In this document: positions 55,772-63,941 of the stretch, piece by piece
How positions within the stretch are numbered: position 1 is the stretch's first letter
How the letters are laid out: every line of letters starts with the position of its first letter
From: Massilia rhizosphaerae
GTDB lineage: Bacteria; Pseudomonadota; Gammaproteobacteria; Burkholderiales; Burkholderiaceae_D
Direction: 5' to 3'
Assembly (NCBI RefSeq): GCF_016093545.1
Contig: NZ_JADKYX010000011.1
Span: 1-64,000 of the forward strand
DNA length: 64,000 nt
Translations under genes and position numbers: made by a program
Notes under the pieces: generated by a model
Seen by the model: the letters and a program-made list of their open reading frames with translations, nothing else
Told to the model about the DNA's origin: nothing
The model's database searches: none

Positions 55772-57879
55772 GCCTGCACGCCGGCCGCATGCGCCGTCGC
55801 GGCCGGCTTCGCATACAGCGCCTGCGGTGCCGACACGGCCAGCCAGCCGCCCGCCGGCAGCAGCGGCACGAGCAGCAGCGCCACGATGTTGATGATCTTG
55901 ATGAGCGGATTCACGGCCGGCCCCGCCGTGTCCTTGTACGGATCGCCCACCGTGTCGCCCGTGACGGCCGCCTTGTGCGCCTCGGAGCCCTTGCCGCCGT
56001 AGTGGTTGTCCTCGATGTACTTCTTGGCGTTGTCCCACGCGCCGCCGCCCGTCGTCATCGAGATCGCGACGAAGAGTCCGGTCACGATCGTCCCCATCAG
56101 CATGCCGCCCAGCGCCGCGGGCCCCAGCAGCATGCCGACGAGGATCGGCACGATCACGGGCAACAGCGACGGCAGCACCATCTCGCGGATGGCGGACGCG
56201 GTGAGCATGTCGACGGCCTTGTCGTATTCCGGCTTGCCGGTGCCCGCCATGATGCCGACGATGTCGCGGAACTGGCGCCGCACCTCGATCACGACGGCGC
56301 CCGCCGCCCGCCCCACCGCTTCCATCGCCAGCGCCCCGAACAGATAGGGCACGAGGCCGCCGATGAACAGGCCCACGATCACCATCGGGTTCGACAGGTC
56401 GAACGCCATGCGCGTGCCGTGCGCTTCCAGCGCGTGCGTGTAGTCGGCGAACAGCACGAGGGCGGCCAGGCCCGCCGAGCCGATCGCATAGCCCTTGGTG
56501 ACGGCCTTCGTCGTGTTGCCGACGGCGTCCAGCGGATCGGTGACGGCGCGCACCTGGTCGGGCATGCCGCTCATCTCGGCGATGCCGCCGGCGTTGTCGG
56601 TGATCGGCCCGTACGCGTCCAGCGCGACGATGATGCCGGCCATCGACAGCATCGCGGTGGCCGCGATGGCGATGCCGTACAGGCCGCCCAGCTGGAACGC
56701 GACGAGGATCGCCGCGCACACGACGAGCACCGGATACGCCGTCGACTTCATGGACACGCCGAGCCCCGCGATGATGTTGGTGCCGTGGCCCGTCGTCGAC
56801 GCTTCGGCGATGTGGCGCACGGGGCCGAATTCCGTGGCCGTGTAGTACTCGGTGATGTAGACCATCAGGCCCGTGAGCGCGATGCCGACCGTGGCGCAGC
56901 CCAGCATGCGCCAGCGCATGGCCGGGTCGGGCCACACGAGCCACGTGACGACGGCGAACCCGATCAGCGACAGCGCCGCCGACCACCACAGGCCCGTGTA
57001 CAAGGCATACATGATCTTGTGCCCCGGATGGTTCTTCACGAGCGAGCAGCCGACGATGGACGCGATGATGGACACGCCGCCCAGCAGCAGCGGATACGCC
57101 GTGCCGGTGCCGCCCATGCCGGGCAACATCAGCGCGCCGAGGAGCATCGTCGCGACGAGCGTGACGACGTAGGTCTCGAACAGGTCGGCCGCCATGCCGG
57201 CGCAATCGCCGACGTTGTCGCCCACGTTGTCGGCGATGACGGCGGGATTGCGCGGATCGTCCTCGGGAATGCCGGCCTCGACCTTGCCGACGAGGTCGGC
57301 GCCGACGTCCGCGCCCTTCGTGAAGATGCCGCCGCCCAGGCGCGCGAAGATCGAGATCAGCGACGCGCCGAACGCCAGTCCCACGAGCGGCTGGATGACG
57401 TCATGGGGCGACAGCGCGGCGTCCGCGCGGAGGATGAGGAACCAGTAGAACAGCGCCACGCCCAGGAGGCCCAGGCCGACGACGAGCATCCCGGTGATCG
57501 CGCCGCCGCGGAAGGCGACGTGCAGCGCCTCGTCGAGCCCCTTGGCCGCCGCCTGCGCCGTGCGCACGTTGGCCCGCACCGACACGTTCATGCCGATGAA
57601 GCCGCACGCCCCGGACAGCAGCGCGCCGGCCAAAAAGCCGCCCGCTGTGGCGGGACCGAGCAGCAGGAAGATGGCGATCAGCAGGATGACGCCGACGATC
57701 GCGATGGTGCGGTACTGGCGCGCCAGGTAGGCCGACGCCCCCTGCTGGATGGCCAGCGAGATTTCCTGCATGCGGCCGTTGCCGGGATCCTGGCTCAGGA
57801 CCCATCGTCGTGACCACAAGCCGTAGAATACCGCGATGACGCCGCACGCGACGGCGAAGATGAGCTGCGCGGATGCCAT
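55708..57879 (-). CDS. hppA: K(+)-independent H(+)-translocating membrane pyrophosphatase
   Basis: This 723-residue integral membrane protein with about 16 helices hydrolyses pyrophosphate to pump protons. The substrate-site motif is FTKGADVGADLVGKVE with DDPRNPAVIADNVGDNVGD. Lys near 458 in GNTTKA, where K(+)-dependent enzymes have Ala, marks the K(+)-independent class. The C-terminus has an extra tail of roughly 25 residues (AHAAGVQAQPPSASLKA onward) that lies partly over the end of the convergent DsbA-like gene. Confidence 0.94.
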   Translation of the reverse strand: MASAQLIFAVACGVIAVFYGLWSRRWVLSQDPGNGRMQEISLAIQQGASAYLARQYRTIAIVGVILLIAIFLLLGPATAGGFLAGALLSGACGFIGMNVSVRANVRTAQAAAKGLDEALHVAFRGGAITGMLVVGLGLLGVALFYWFLILRADAALSPHDVIQPLVGLAFGASLISIFARLGGGIFTKGADVGADLVGKVEAGIPEDDPRNPAVIADNVGDNVGDCAGMAADLFETYVVTLVATMLLGALMLPGMGGTGTAYPLLLGGVSIIASIVGCSLVKNHPGHKIMYALYTGLWWSAALSLIGFAVVTWLVWPDPAMRWRMLGCATVGIALTGLMVYITEYYTATEFGPVRHIAEASTTGHGTNIIAGLGVSMKSTAYPVLVVCAAILVAFQLGGLYGIAIAATAMLSMAGIIVALDAYGPITDNAGGIAEMSGMPDQVRAVTDPLDAVGNTTKAVTKGYAIGSAGLAALVLFADYTHALEAHGTRMAFDLSNPMVIVGLFIGGLVPYLFGALAMEAVGRAAGAVVIEVRRQFRDIVGIMAGTGKPEYDKAVDMLTASAIREMVLPSLLPVIVPILVGMLLGPAALGGMLMGTIVTGLFVAISMTTGGGAWDNAKKYIEDNHYGGKGSEAHKAAVTGDTVGDPYKDTAGPAVNPLIKIINIVALLLVPLLPAGGWLAVSAPQALYAKPAATAHAAGVQAQPPSASLKALASDARSESPR

Positions 57880-58030
57880 GTCGTCCCCCTCGTTCTTCGA
57901 TCAAACCACCACAGTCGAAGGCCGTCACGCGATGTCCGCTGGAGCGGCCTGCCTTGCTGCATTCGCCGCACAAGGTGCGACAAAACTTTGATCTAAAAAC
58001 CTGGACGGATGGCATTAGTCATCCGGAGCC

Positions 58031-58053
58031 AAAAAGAGCGGCTCGCGCCGCCC
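58031..58053 (-). terminator. Rho-independent terminator of adk
   Basis: On the minus strand a GCGGC-GCGA-GCCGC stem is followed at once by TCTTTTT, eleven bases after the adk stop codon. This is a standard intrinsic terminator and separates adk from hppA. Confidence 0.85.
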
Positions 58054-58061
58054 TGGAATGT

Positions 58062-58718
58062 TCAGCCTGCGAGTGCCGCGAAAGCGGCGTCCCGTACTTC
58101 CTCGACCGGGCCGACGCCCGAGATCTTGCGGTACTTGGGCGCACCCGGCAGGCCCGATTCCGCCCACTTGTTGTAGTAGCCGAGCAGGACTTCGGTCTGG
58201 TTGTGGTACACGGACAGGCGCTTCTTGACCGTTTCTTCCGTGTCGTCGTCGCGCTGGACCAGCGCCTCGCCCGTGACGTCGTCCTTGCCTTCGACTTTCG
58301 GCGGGTTGAACTTGACGTGGTACACGCGGCCGGAAGCCGGGTGGCTGCGGCGGCCGCTCATGCGTTCGACGATCAGCTCGTCGGGCACGTCGATTTCCAG
58401 CACGTAGTCGATCCTCACGCCGCTGTCCTTCATGGCGTCGGCCTGCGCGATGGTGCGCGGGAAGCCGTCGAACAGGTAGCCGTTGGCGCAATCCGCTTCC
58501 TTCAGGCGCTCCTTCACCAGGCCGATGATGATGTCGTCAGACACCAGCTGGCCAGCATCCATCACTTTTTTCGCAGCCAGGCCCAGCTCGGTGCCGGCCT
58601 TGATGGCCGCACGCAGCATGTCGCCGGTGGAAATCTGGGGGATGTTGTATTTTTCTTTGATGAAGTTTGCCTGGGTGCCTTTACCGGCGCCGGGGGCTCC
58701 TAACAGAATGAGACGCAT
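58062..58718 (-). CDS. adk: Adenylate kinase
   Basis: This 218-residue enzyme converts ATP plus AMP to two ADP. It shows the P-loop GAPGAGKGTQ (8-17), AMP-binding STGDMLR, FDGFPRT and a long-type LID (GRRSHPASGRVYH) without the zinc cysteines. The ribosome site AGGA lies eight bases before the ATG. A 10-bp inverted repeat sits 34-64 bases upstream of the start. Confidence 0.97.
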   Translation of the reverse strand: MRLILLGAPGAGKGTQANFIKEKYNIPQISTGDMLRAAIKAGTELGLAAKKVMDAGQLVSDDIIIGLVKERLKEADCANGYLFDGFPRTIAQADAMKDSGVRIDYVLEIDVPDELIVERMSGRRSHPASGRVYHVKFNPPKVEGKDDVTGEALVQRDDDTEETVKKRLSVYHNQTEVLLGYYNKWAESGLPGAPKYRKISGVGPVEEVRDAAFAALAG

Positions 58719-58752
58719 GAAGGATTCCTAAAGGTATCTAATAATTTTTTTG

Positions 58753-58782
58753 TGCAGTTATCGTTGAGAACAGATAACTGCA
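58753..58782. promoter_or_regulatory. Inverted repeat upstream of adk
   Basis: TGCAGTTATC at 58753-58762 and its exact inverse GATAACTGCA at 58773-58782 flank a 10-base spacer in the 188-bp gap between kdsB and adk. On the minus strand A residues, not T, follow, so it is not a terminator of kdsB. It may be an operator or a 5' leader stem. Confidence 0.45.
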
Positions 58783-58906
58783 TGATGCATATCTAGCTAC
58801 TGATACGAAACTTACCACAAAAGCAGCATTCCACGCCACTGAAGGCCGGCGATCTCTCAGCCGTTTGACCTGGCGCAAGCAGACTGAAGAGTAGTTTCCA
58901 AAAGGA

Positions 58907-59659
58907 TCAAGACATGTAGAAAAGCCGCACCCGCTCCAGGTCGGCCGGCGTGTCGACGCCCGCATGGGGCGCCTCGGCCGTCACGTGCACGGCGATGGGC
59001 ACGCCGTGCCACAGCACGCGCAGTTGTTCCAGCGCTTCGATGGATTCCAGCGGCGACGGCGCCAAGCGCGGATAGCGCTGCAGGAAAGCATTGCTGTACG
59101 CGTACAGGCCGATGTGGCGCAGCGGCACGTAGCCGGCCGGCAGTTGCTCGCGGCTGGCGGCGAAGCCGTCGCGGTGCCACGGGATCGTGGCGCGCGAGAA
59201 GTACAGCGCGCGCCCGAGCTTGTCCAGCACGACTTTCACGACGTTCGGATTGAAGGCATCGTCCACGCTCGAGAGCGGATGGGCGCACGTGGCCATCGGC
59301 ACGTCGGGGGCGATGCGGGCGGCGCAGGCGGCCAGCAGCGCGGGGTCGATCAGCGGTTCGTCGCCCTGCAGGTTGACGACGACGGCATCCGGCGCGAGGC
59401 CCAGCGCGTGCGCCACTTCCGCGATGCGGTCGGTGCCGGATGGATGGTCGGCGCGCGTCATGCAGGCCTCCACGCCGTGCGCCGCGCAGGCGGCCGCGAT
59501 GTCGGCGTGGTCGGTGGCGACGATGATGCGCGCCGCGCCCGATTGCTGCGCGCGCTCCGCCACGCGCACGACCATCGGCTTGCCGCCCAGGTCCGCGAGC
59601 GGCTTGTTCGGCAGGCGGGTCGAGGCCAGGCGGGCCGGGATGATGACGACGAAGCTCAC
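58907..59659 (-). CDS. kdsB: 3-deoxy-manno-octulosonate cytidylyltransferase
   Basis: KdsB makes CMP-Kdo for lipopolysaccharide inner core. The protein of about 250 residues has VVIIPARLASTRLPNKPLAD, the VVNLQGDEPLI segment and LRHIGLYAYS, all diagnostic. Homologues begin MSFVVIIPAR, matching GTG at 59659; a TTG at 59671 is the alternative. It lies 16 bp after the Trm112-like gene in the usual lpxK-Trm112-kdsB order. Confidence 0.96.
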   Translation of the reverse strand: MSFVVIIPARLASTRLPNKPLADLGGKPMVVRVAERAQQSGAARIIVATDHADIAAACAAHGVEACMTRADHPSGTDRIAEVAHALGLAPDAVVVNLQGDEPLIDPALLAACAARIAPDVPMATCAHPLSSVDDAFNPNVVKVVLDKLGRALYFSRATIPWHRDGFAASREQLPAGYVPLRHIGLYAYSNAFLQRYPRLAPSPLESIEALEQLRVLWHGVPIAVHVTAEAPHAGVDTPADLERVRLFYMS

Positions 59660-59675
59660 GGGAATCGCCAACCCG

Positions 59676-59849
59676 TCACAAGACCGGCTCGACCTTGCGG
59701 GCTTCTTCGGCCCACATGATCGGGATGCCGTCGCGGATCGGATACGCGAGGCGGTCCGGGCGGCAGATCAATTCCTGCGCTTTCTTGTCATATTCGAGCG
59801 GTCCCTTGCACAGGGGGCAGACCAGGATATCAAGCAGTCGGGCGTCCAC
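59676..59849 (-). CDS. Trm112 family protein (YcaR-like)
   Basis: This 57-residue protein has CPLCKGPLEYDKK and the YPIRDGIPIMW motif of the Trm112/UPF0434 family. The second cysteine pair of the zinc site is reduced to a single Cys in LICRPD. The start is GTG at 59849 with GGAG eight bases upstream, inside the end of lpxK. Its cellular role in bacteria is uncertain; linkage to lpxK and kdsB is conserved. Confidence 0.9.
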   Translation of the reverse strand: MDARLLDILVCPLCKGPLEYDKKAQELICRPDRLAYPIRDGIPIMWAEEARKVEPVL

Positions 59850-60858
59850 GACATTTCTCCACGATTTGGGCAGCCAGCGCGGCATCGATCTGCGCGCCGA
59901 CCGGCACGACCCACACGCGCGGGTCGTTGCTGATTGTTTCAAGTTGCCGACATTTTACTGCATCCTTCTCCGTCACCAGGATGACGTCCGCGTCGACGCC
60001 CCGGAACGGGTCGTCCAGGAAGTCGTGGTGGTCGGGCAGCGGCAGCTCGGCGACCGTGAGGCCGGCGGCCCGCAGCATCGCGAAGAAGCGGCCCGGATTG
60101 CCGATGCCGGCCGCCGCCAGCACGCGCTTGCCGCGCAAGTCCGACAGCGGCACGCGCGCCGTCGCGTCCATCAGGCGCTCGGCGTGGTCGCCCGCGAGCC
60201 GCATCTGCCACGGCCGCCCGCCCACCGCCGCGGCCAGCGCCGGCGTGACCTCGGGCGCGTTGACGACGGTGAAATCGCGCCGGCGCGACGGCGCCTCGCG
60301 CAGCGGGCCGGCCGGCAAGGTCCAGCCGTTGCCGGTGCCGCGCCCGTCGAACAGGACGACTTCGACGTCGCGCGCCAGGGCGTAGTGCTGCAGGCCGTCG
60401 TCGGCGATCAGCACGTCGACGTCGGGATGCCGCGCCAGCAGATACCGCCCCGCCTCGGCGCGCCGGCGGCCGACGACGACGGGGCAAGCGGCCCGGCCCG
60501 CGATCAGCAGGGGCTCGTCGCCGACGTCCTGCGCGCGCGCCGCGGGCAGCACTTCGCGCGGGGCCTGTTCCGCCCCGCCGTGGCCGCGCGAGATCACGCC
60601 CGGGCGCATGCCGGCCGCGCGCAGGTGCTGCGCCAGCCAGATCGTCAACGGCGTCTTGCCGGTCCCGCCGATGAAAATATTGCCGACGACGATGACGGGC
60701 ACGGGCAGCCGTTCCGATGTCAGCACGCCGGCGCGGAACAGGGCCACGCGCAGCGCGGCCAGCAGGCGGAACAGCAGGGACAGCGGCCACAGGGCCACGG
60801 CCAGCGGCCCGCGCCGGAGCCAGGCGCGGGTCAGTAGGGATTCGAGGGAGGATGCCAT
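59830..60858 (-). CDS. lpxK: Tetraacyldisaccharide 4'-kinase
   Basis: LpxK phosphorylates the lipid A precursor at the inner membrane. The 342-residue product has an N-terminal membrane helix (LAVALWPLSLLFRLLAALRV), the P-loop GGTGKTPLT, SRGHGG and ADDGLQHY. The ATG at 60858 is preferred over an in-frame start 36 bases upstream, which adds an arginine-rich extension. It overlaps the Trm112 gene by 20 bp and follows exbD by 41 bp. Confidence 0.95.
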   Translation of the reverse strand: MASSLESLLTRAWLRRGPLAVALWPLSLLFRLLAALRVALFRAGVLTSERLPVPVIVVGNIFIGGTGKTPLTIWLAQHLRAAGMRPGVISRGHGGAEQAPREVLPAARAQDVGDEPLLIAGRAACPVVVGRRRAEAGRYLLARHPDVDVLIADDGLQHYALARDVEVVLFDGRGTGNGWTLPAGPLREAPSRRRDFTVVNAPEVTPALAAAVGGRPWQMRLAGDHAERLMDATARVPLSDLRGKRVLAAAGIGNPGRFFAMLRAAGLTVAELPLPDHHDFLDDPFRGVDADVILVTEKDAVKCRQLETISNDPRVWVVPVGAQIDAALAAQIVEKCRGRPTA

Positions 60859-60899
60859 GGAAAAGTCGCCCCCGCCTGCGCGCGGGCGACGCACAGGTT

Positions 60900-61355
60900 T
60901 TACTTCTGGCCGCCCGTCTGCGCCGCGAACGTCAGCTTGTCGTAGCCGGCCATGCGCGCCGCTTCCAGCACGTTGATCACCATCTGGTGCATCGCAAACT
61001 GGTCGGCGTTGACGATGATGACCGGATCTTTCACGGGCGTGGCCAGCGGCTGGCCGTCCGGTCCGATGCTGGCCGCGCGCCTGAGGTCGTCGGCGAGGCT
61101 GGCCACGCCGTGGAATGCGACAGGCACATTGTTCACCGTGTAGTTACCCTTGGCGTCGACCGTGACGTTGATCTCGAACGGCCTGTCGACGGCTTTCTCG
61201 GCATCGGCCGTCGGCAGCGTGATCTGTAGTTCGGTGAACTTGCTGTACGTGGTCGTCACCATGAGGAAGATCAACACGACCAGCAGCACGTCGATGAACG
61301 GGATCAGGTTGATCTCCGGATCCTCGCGTTTGCGGCCGCGGCGGAAGTCCATCAT
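60900..61355 (-). CDS. exbD: ExbD/TolR family biopolymer transport protein
   Basis: This 151-residue protein has a short cytoplasmic start, one membrane helix (INLIPFIDVLLVVLIFLMV) with the proton-path Asp, and a periplasmic domain. It partners the ExbB-like gene just upstream (ATGA overlap). The pair uses proton motive force to energise an outer-membrane or envelope process; location beside lpxK suggests envelope biogenesis. TolR and ExbD are hard to separate by sequence alone. Confidence 0.92.
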   Translation of the reverse strand: MMDFRRGRKREDPEINLIPFIDVLLVVLIFLMVTTTYSKFTELQITLPTADAEKAVDRPFEINVTVDAKGNYTVNNVPVAFHGVASLADDLRRAASIGPDGQPLATPVKDPVIIVNADQFAMHQMVINVLEAARMAGYDKLTFAAQTGGQK

Positions 61356-61957
61356 TTGCGGGCACCGTGGACGACGTCGACGAATTTCACGGCCTGCAGC
61401 TCCATGTCCATGATGAAGCTGTCGACCAGTGCGCGGAAATGGCGGTAGAACACGAGGGCCGGCATGGCGATCGCCAGGCCGAAGCCCGTGTTGTACAGCG
61501 CCACGGAAATGCCGTGTGCCAGCTGGGCCGGGTTCGTGCCGCTGGCGTTCTGGGCGCCGAAGATCTCGATCATGCCCACGACCGTGCCGAACAGTCCCAT
61601 CAGCGGGGCCAGCGAGGCGATGGTGCCGAGCGTCGTCAGGAAGCGCTCGAGCACGTGGGCCACGCCCCGGCCGGCTTCCTCGATCGATTCCTTCATCACG
61701 TCGCGCGGCGCGTCGACGTTGCGCAGCGCGGCCGCCAGCACGGTGCCGAGGGGAGAATTCGTCTGCAGCTTGTCGATGATGTCCGGCGTGACTTTACCGC
61801 TGCGATAGACCTGGATCACTTCATCGAGCAGCTGGCGCGGCAGGATTTTTTCGCGGCGCAAATAGATCAGACGCTCGATGATCAAGGCCAGGGCAATGAT
61901 CGAGGCGATCAGCAACAGCCAGATGGGCCAGCCGGCGGCTTGGAGAATGGCGAGCAA
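61352..61957 (-). CDS. exbB: MotA/TolQ/ExbB proton channel family protein
   Basis: This 201-residue protein has three membrane segments (about 10-30, 110-130 and 155-180), with the conserved ASLAPLMGLFGTVVGMIEIF region that forms the channel. The start is TTG at 61957 behind GGGAG; no ATG fits. It is the first gene of the exbB-exbD-lpxK-Trm112-kdsB run. Upstream lies the left copy of the 103-bp direct repeat. Confidence 0.92.
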   Translation of the reverse strand: MLAILQAAGWPIWLLLIASIIALALIIERLIYLRREKILPRQLLDEVIQVYRSGKVTPDIIDKLQTNSPLGTVLAAALRNVDAPRDVMKESIEEAGRGVAHVLERFLTTLGTIASLAPLMGLFGTVVGMIEIFGAQNASGTNPAQLAHGISVALYNTGFGLAIAMPALVFYRHFRALVDSFIMDMELQAVKFVDVVHGARK

Positions 61958-62041
61958 ATGGGACTCCCGAATGAGTAAAAACGACGTGACAAGCTAGTTG
62001 CGCAATGTAACGTGTTGCCCCGTTTGCGGCAAGTAGAGTTC

Positions 62042-62144
62042 TGCACACATTCTGTGGATAAAATTGTGCGCAAGGCGGACCGGAGGCGCTAAGTGCCTTG
62101 ATTCTTAAGGGATATTTTTCCGTGCATAAAAACGCGGCACGGCA
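62042..62144. repeat. 103-bp direct repeat, left copy
   Basis: This copy runs from TGCACACATTCTGTGGATAA to ACGCGGCACGGCA and is identical over 103 bases to 63839-63941, in the same orientation. It contains TTATCCACA on the minus strand, a match to the DnaA-box consensus. It lies 84 bases upstream of the exbB start. The two copies bracket the T6SS cargo cassette. Confidence 0.95.
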
Positions 62145-62185
62145 CCTCGGGGCAGCCTCTGTGGCGATGCACGCCCCATTCGTTT

Positions 62186-62503
62186 TCAGAGCAGGTAGCC
62201 GGCTAGGTAGAACGCGATGGTGGAAACGACTGCGACGCCGGAAAGCACAGCCCACTCGCGCAGCGACAGGCGTTTCCATCCCACCGCGTTCAGTAGCCCG
62301 AACAGAAGCGCGGGGCCAAATAGGGTCGCAGAGAGTTGCACGTACGTCGCCAGGCTCGTAGGGCAGTGCTCCAGGTCGGAACAATCGTTGGTCGGCACAT
62401 GACTGGGAATCGGCCAGTTCAAACGGCTAAACACGTAAAGACAAAGCCACGAAAGCATCAGCCCGAAGACGATTCCGGAAAAACCCGCAGCCAAACGCTT
62501 CAC
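62186..62503 (-). CDS. Small three-helix membrane protein, candidate immunity to Tae4
   Basis: This 105-residue protein has hydrophobic segments at about 5-26, 55-74 and 83-104. A polar loop (about 30-54) with Cys41 and Cys47 is predicted to be periplasmic. The start is GTG, overlapping the Tae4 stop (GTGA) with a strong GGGAGG site, so it is made together with the effector. Position argues for an immunity protein protecting the periplasm, but known Tai4 proteins are soluble periplasmic dimers and I see no resemblance. The function is inferred from context only. Confidence 0.7.
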   Translation of the reverse strand: MKRLAAGFSGIVFGLMLSWLCLYVFSRLNWPIPSHVPTNDCSDLEHCPTSLATYVQLSATLFGPALLFGLLNAVGWKRLSLREWAVLSGVAVVSTIAFYLAGYLL

Positions 62504-63126
62504 TTAACCTCCCAGAACAGGATTTGACGGGATTTACCCAGATCGGAGTAAAAGTTGTCTTGCCCACCTCGAAGCCGGTCAAAGATGTTCGGCACATGGT
62601 TAATTCCCAGCCTGAACCGCAAGAAGGACTCGACTGAAGGCGTGAGAGTGTTCTTGTTCCATAAGTCGATATGGTCGCCACTGAGACGGCTTGTGGCCTC
62701 ACCTGGCCGGTGCCAGTATCCATGAAAAAAAACAATTCCAGTTCGCCCAGCGAGCAAGCCCTTCCAATTTTCCCCCGTCACTTCCTCCGGTTGGGTTGGC
62801 AGACCACAAAACGGCTGCAAGGCCAGCCACTTCGCCAACTCTTGCGCACGAACAGCAACAGGCTTGCCCTCTATCAACATTCGATCGGGTCCACGGTACG
62901 ACTTCATTGCAACGCCGACTTTATGCAGTGTCAAGCTGACTCGGATGGCACATTGATTTTCAAAACCAAATGGAATCTTGCCTGACTTTGGATCACGGTA
63001 AGGGTCGCCGGTCACGTAGTTTTCCCAAAGATCGGAAAATTGCACCGCAGGAACGTCAATCTTGCACACCGAGTCCTTGACCGTGTTTGTTCTCACCTTG
63101 GCGTGTTGTACAAGCGTTTTGGTCAT
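62500..63126 (-). CDS. tae4: T6SS amidase effector Tae4
   Basis: This 208-residue product is a papain-like DL-endopeptidase of the Tae4 family, which cuts the peptide stem of peptidoglycan. Catalytic candidates are Cys59 in ENQCAIRVSLTL, and His152 with Asp154 in GDHIDLWN. FFHGYWHRPG precedes the His loop, as in the family. There is no signal peptide, as expected for T6SS delivery. It is coupled to the PAAR gene by ATGA and to the membrane protein by GTGA. Confidence 0.9.
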   Translation of the reverse strand: MTKTLVQHAKVRTNTVKDSVCKIDVPAVQFSDLWENYVTGDPYRDPKSGKIPFGFENQCAIRVSLTLHKVGVAMKSYRGPDRMLIEGKPVAVRAQELAKWLALQPFCGLPTQPEEVTGENWKGLLAGRTGIVFFHGYWHRPGEATSRLSGDHIDLWNKNTLTPSVESFLRFRLGINHVPNIFDRLRGGQDNFYSDLGKSRQILFWEVK

Positions 63127-63674
63127 GCTGCCATCCCTCCCATCCTCGCAAGAGCTTCGTCTCCCCAATAAACGACGTATTCATCTTCGCCGCCGGTATC
63201 AATACGCGGCAACAATCCATCAGTTTCGGTACGCCCTGAGAACGTGCGCCCGTCCAATGTCTCGACGTAGTAGGGAACGCCGTGAATGGGCGGCGAGACA
63301 AGTTGCGCCCTTTCGTCGTACGTATCCCGCGATGGCTCGGGTGACTTGACCGGTGCCCACTCTCCATCGGCAGTAAGAAGATGCTTTTCCGCGATCTCTG
63401 CGCCACTCTCATTGCCGACGCCATCAATGTCATTAAGGGTGGAATAACACGGGCATCCACTGCTTGACTTCATGCCGTGAATCACCCGCGGACGGCCGTT
63501 GGCCAGCATCGAGCGCATGAATCCCTCAGCTATCACACAACCCTTGCGACACGAGATGCGCGCGCCTTGAAAGGCATAAGCCCGTCCCCGGCCAATACAT
63601 GTCTGGTCGCCCTCGGCCACCGTACCACCACAAGCTGTTTGGTCACCCTCACGAATCCATCCGATGATCTTCAT
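63123..63674 (-). CDS. PAAR-domain protein, T6SS spike tip and effector carrier
   Basis: This protein of 183 residues from ATG 63674 (ribosome site GGGAG) has an N-terminal PAAR domain of about 90 residues (IREGDQTACGGTVAEGDQT, GCVIAEG, RVIHGMKSSSGCPCYS). A C-terminal extension of about 90 residues contains VPYYVETLDGRTFSGRTETD and ends in YVVYWGDEALARM. The cone-shaped PAAR tip caps VgrG, and the tail probably docks the Tae4 cargo. No vgrG, hcp or core T6SS gene is in the window. Confidence 0.88.
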   Translation of the reverse strand: MKIIGWIREGDQTACGGTVAEGDQTCIGRGRAYAFQGARISCRKGCVIAEGFMRSMLANGRPRVIHGMKSSSGCPCYSTLNDIDGVGNESGAEIAEKHLLTADGEWAPVKSPEPSRDTYDERAQLVSPPIHGVPYYVETLDGRTFSGRTETDGLLPRIDTGGEDEYVVYWGDEALARMGGMAA

Positions 63675-63838
63675 GCATGATCTCCCATCTGTGGTTTGCA
63701 GCCGCGATGCGCGACTCAACGTCGAGGATTTCGGCCGTCGTGGGCGATTATCCTGCACATGACACGAGGACTTGATAAAAGAACATTGATTCTAGTCTAT
63801 CAACCATCGAGTGATGAATATGTCAGAAGAGCAATTTT
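63675..63838. promoter_or_regulatory. Upstream region of the PAAR-Tae4 cassette
   Basis: These 164 bases between the PAAR start and the right repeat become AT-rich towards the repeat (GATAAAAGAACATTGATTCT near 63774-63793). The cassette promoter should lie here or in the repeat itself. No regulator site was recognised. Confidence 0.4.
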
Positions 63839-63941
63839 TGCACACATTCTGTGGATAAAATTGTGCGCAAGGCGGACCGGAGGCGCTAAGTGCCTTGATT
63901 CTTAAGGGATATTTTTCCGTGCATAAAAACGCGGCACGGCA
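63839..63941. repeat. 103-bp direct repeat, right copy
   Basis: This is identical to the left copy at 62042-62144. After it the sequence continues AGGCACGGCACGGG, a short iteration of the repeat end. The 59 bases to the window edge contain an inverted CCTCGC/GCGAGG pair and no assignable gene. Confidence 0.95.

Noticed and set aside
62042..62144. Replication origin
   Set aside because: There is one DnaA-box match per repeat, with no cluster of boxes, no AT-rich unwinding region and no dnaA, dnaN or parAB nearby.
62042..63941. Transposon with long target duplication
   Set aside because: No transposase and no terminal inverted repeats; the 103-bp direct repeats exceed any usual target duplication.
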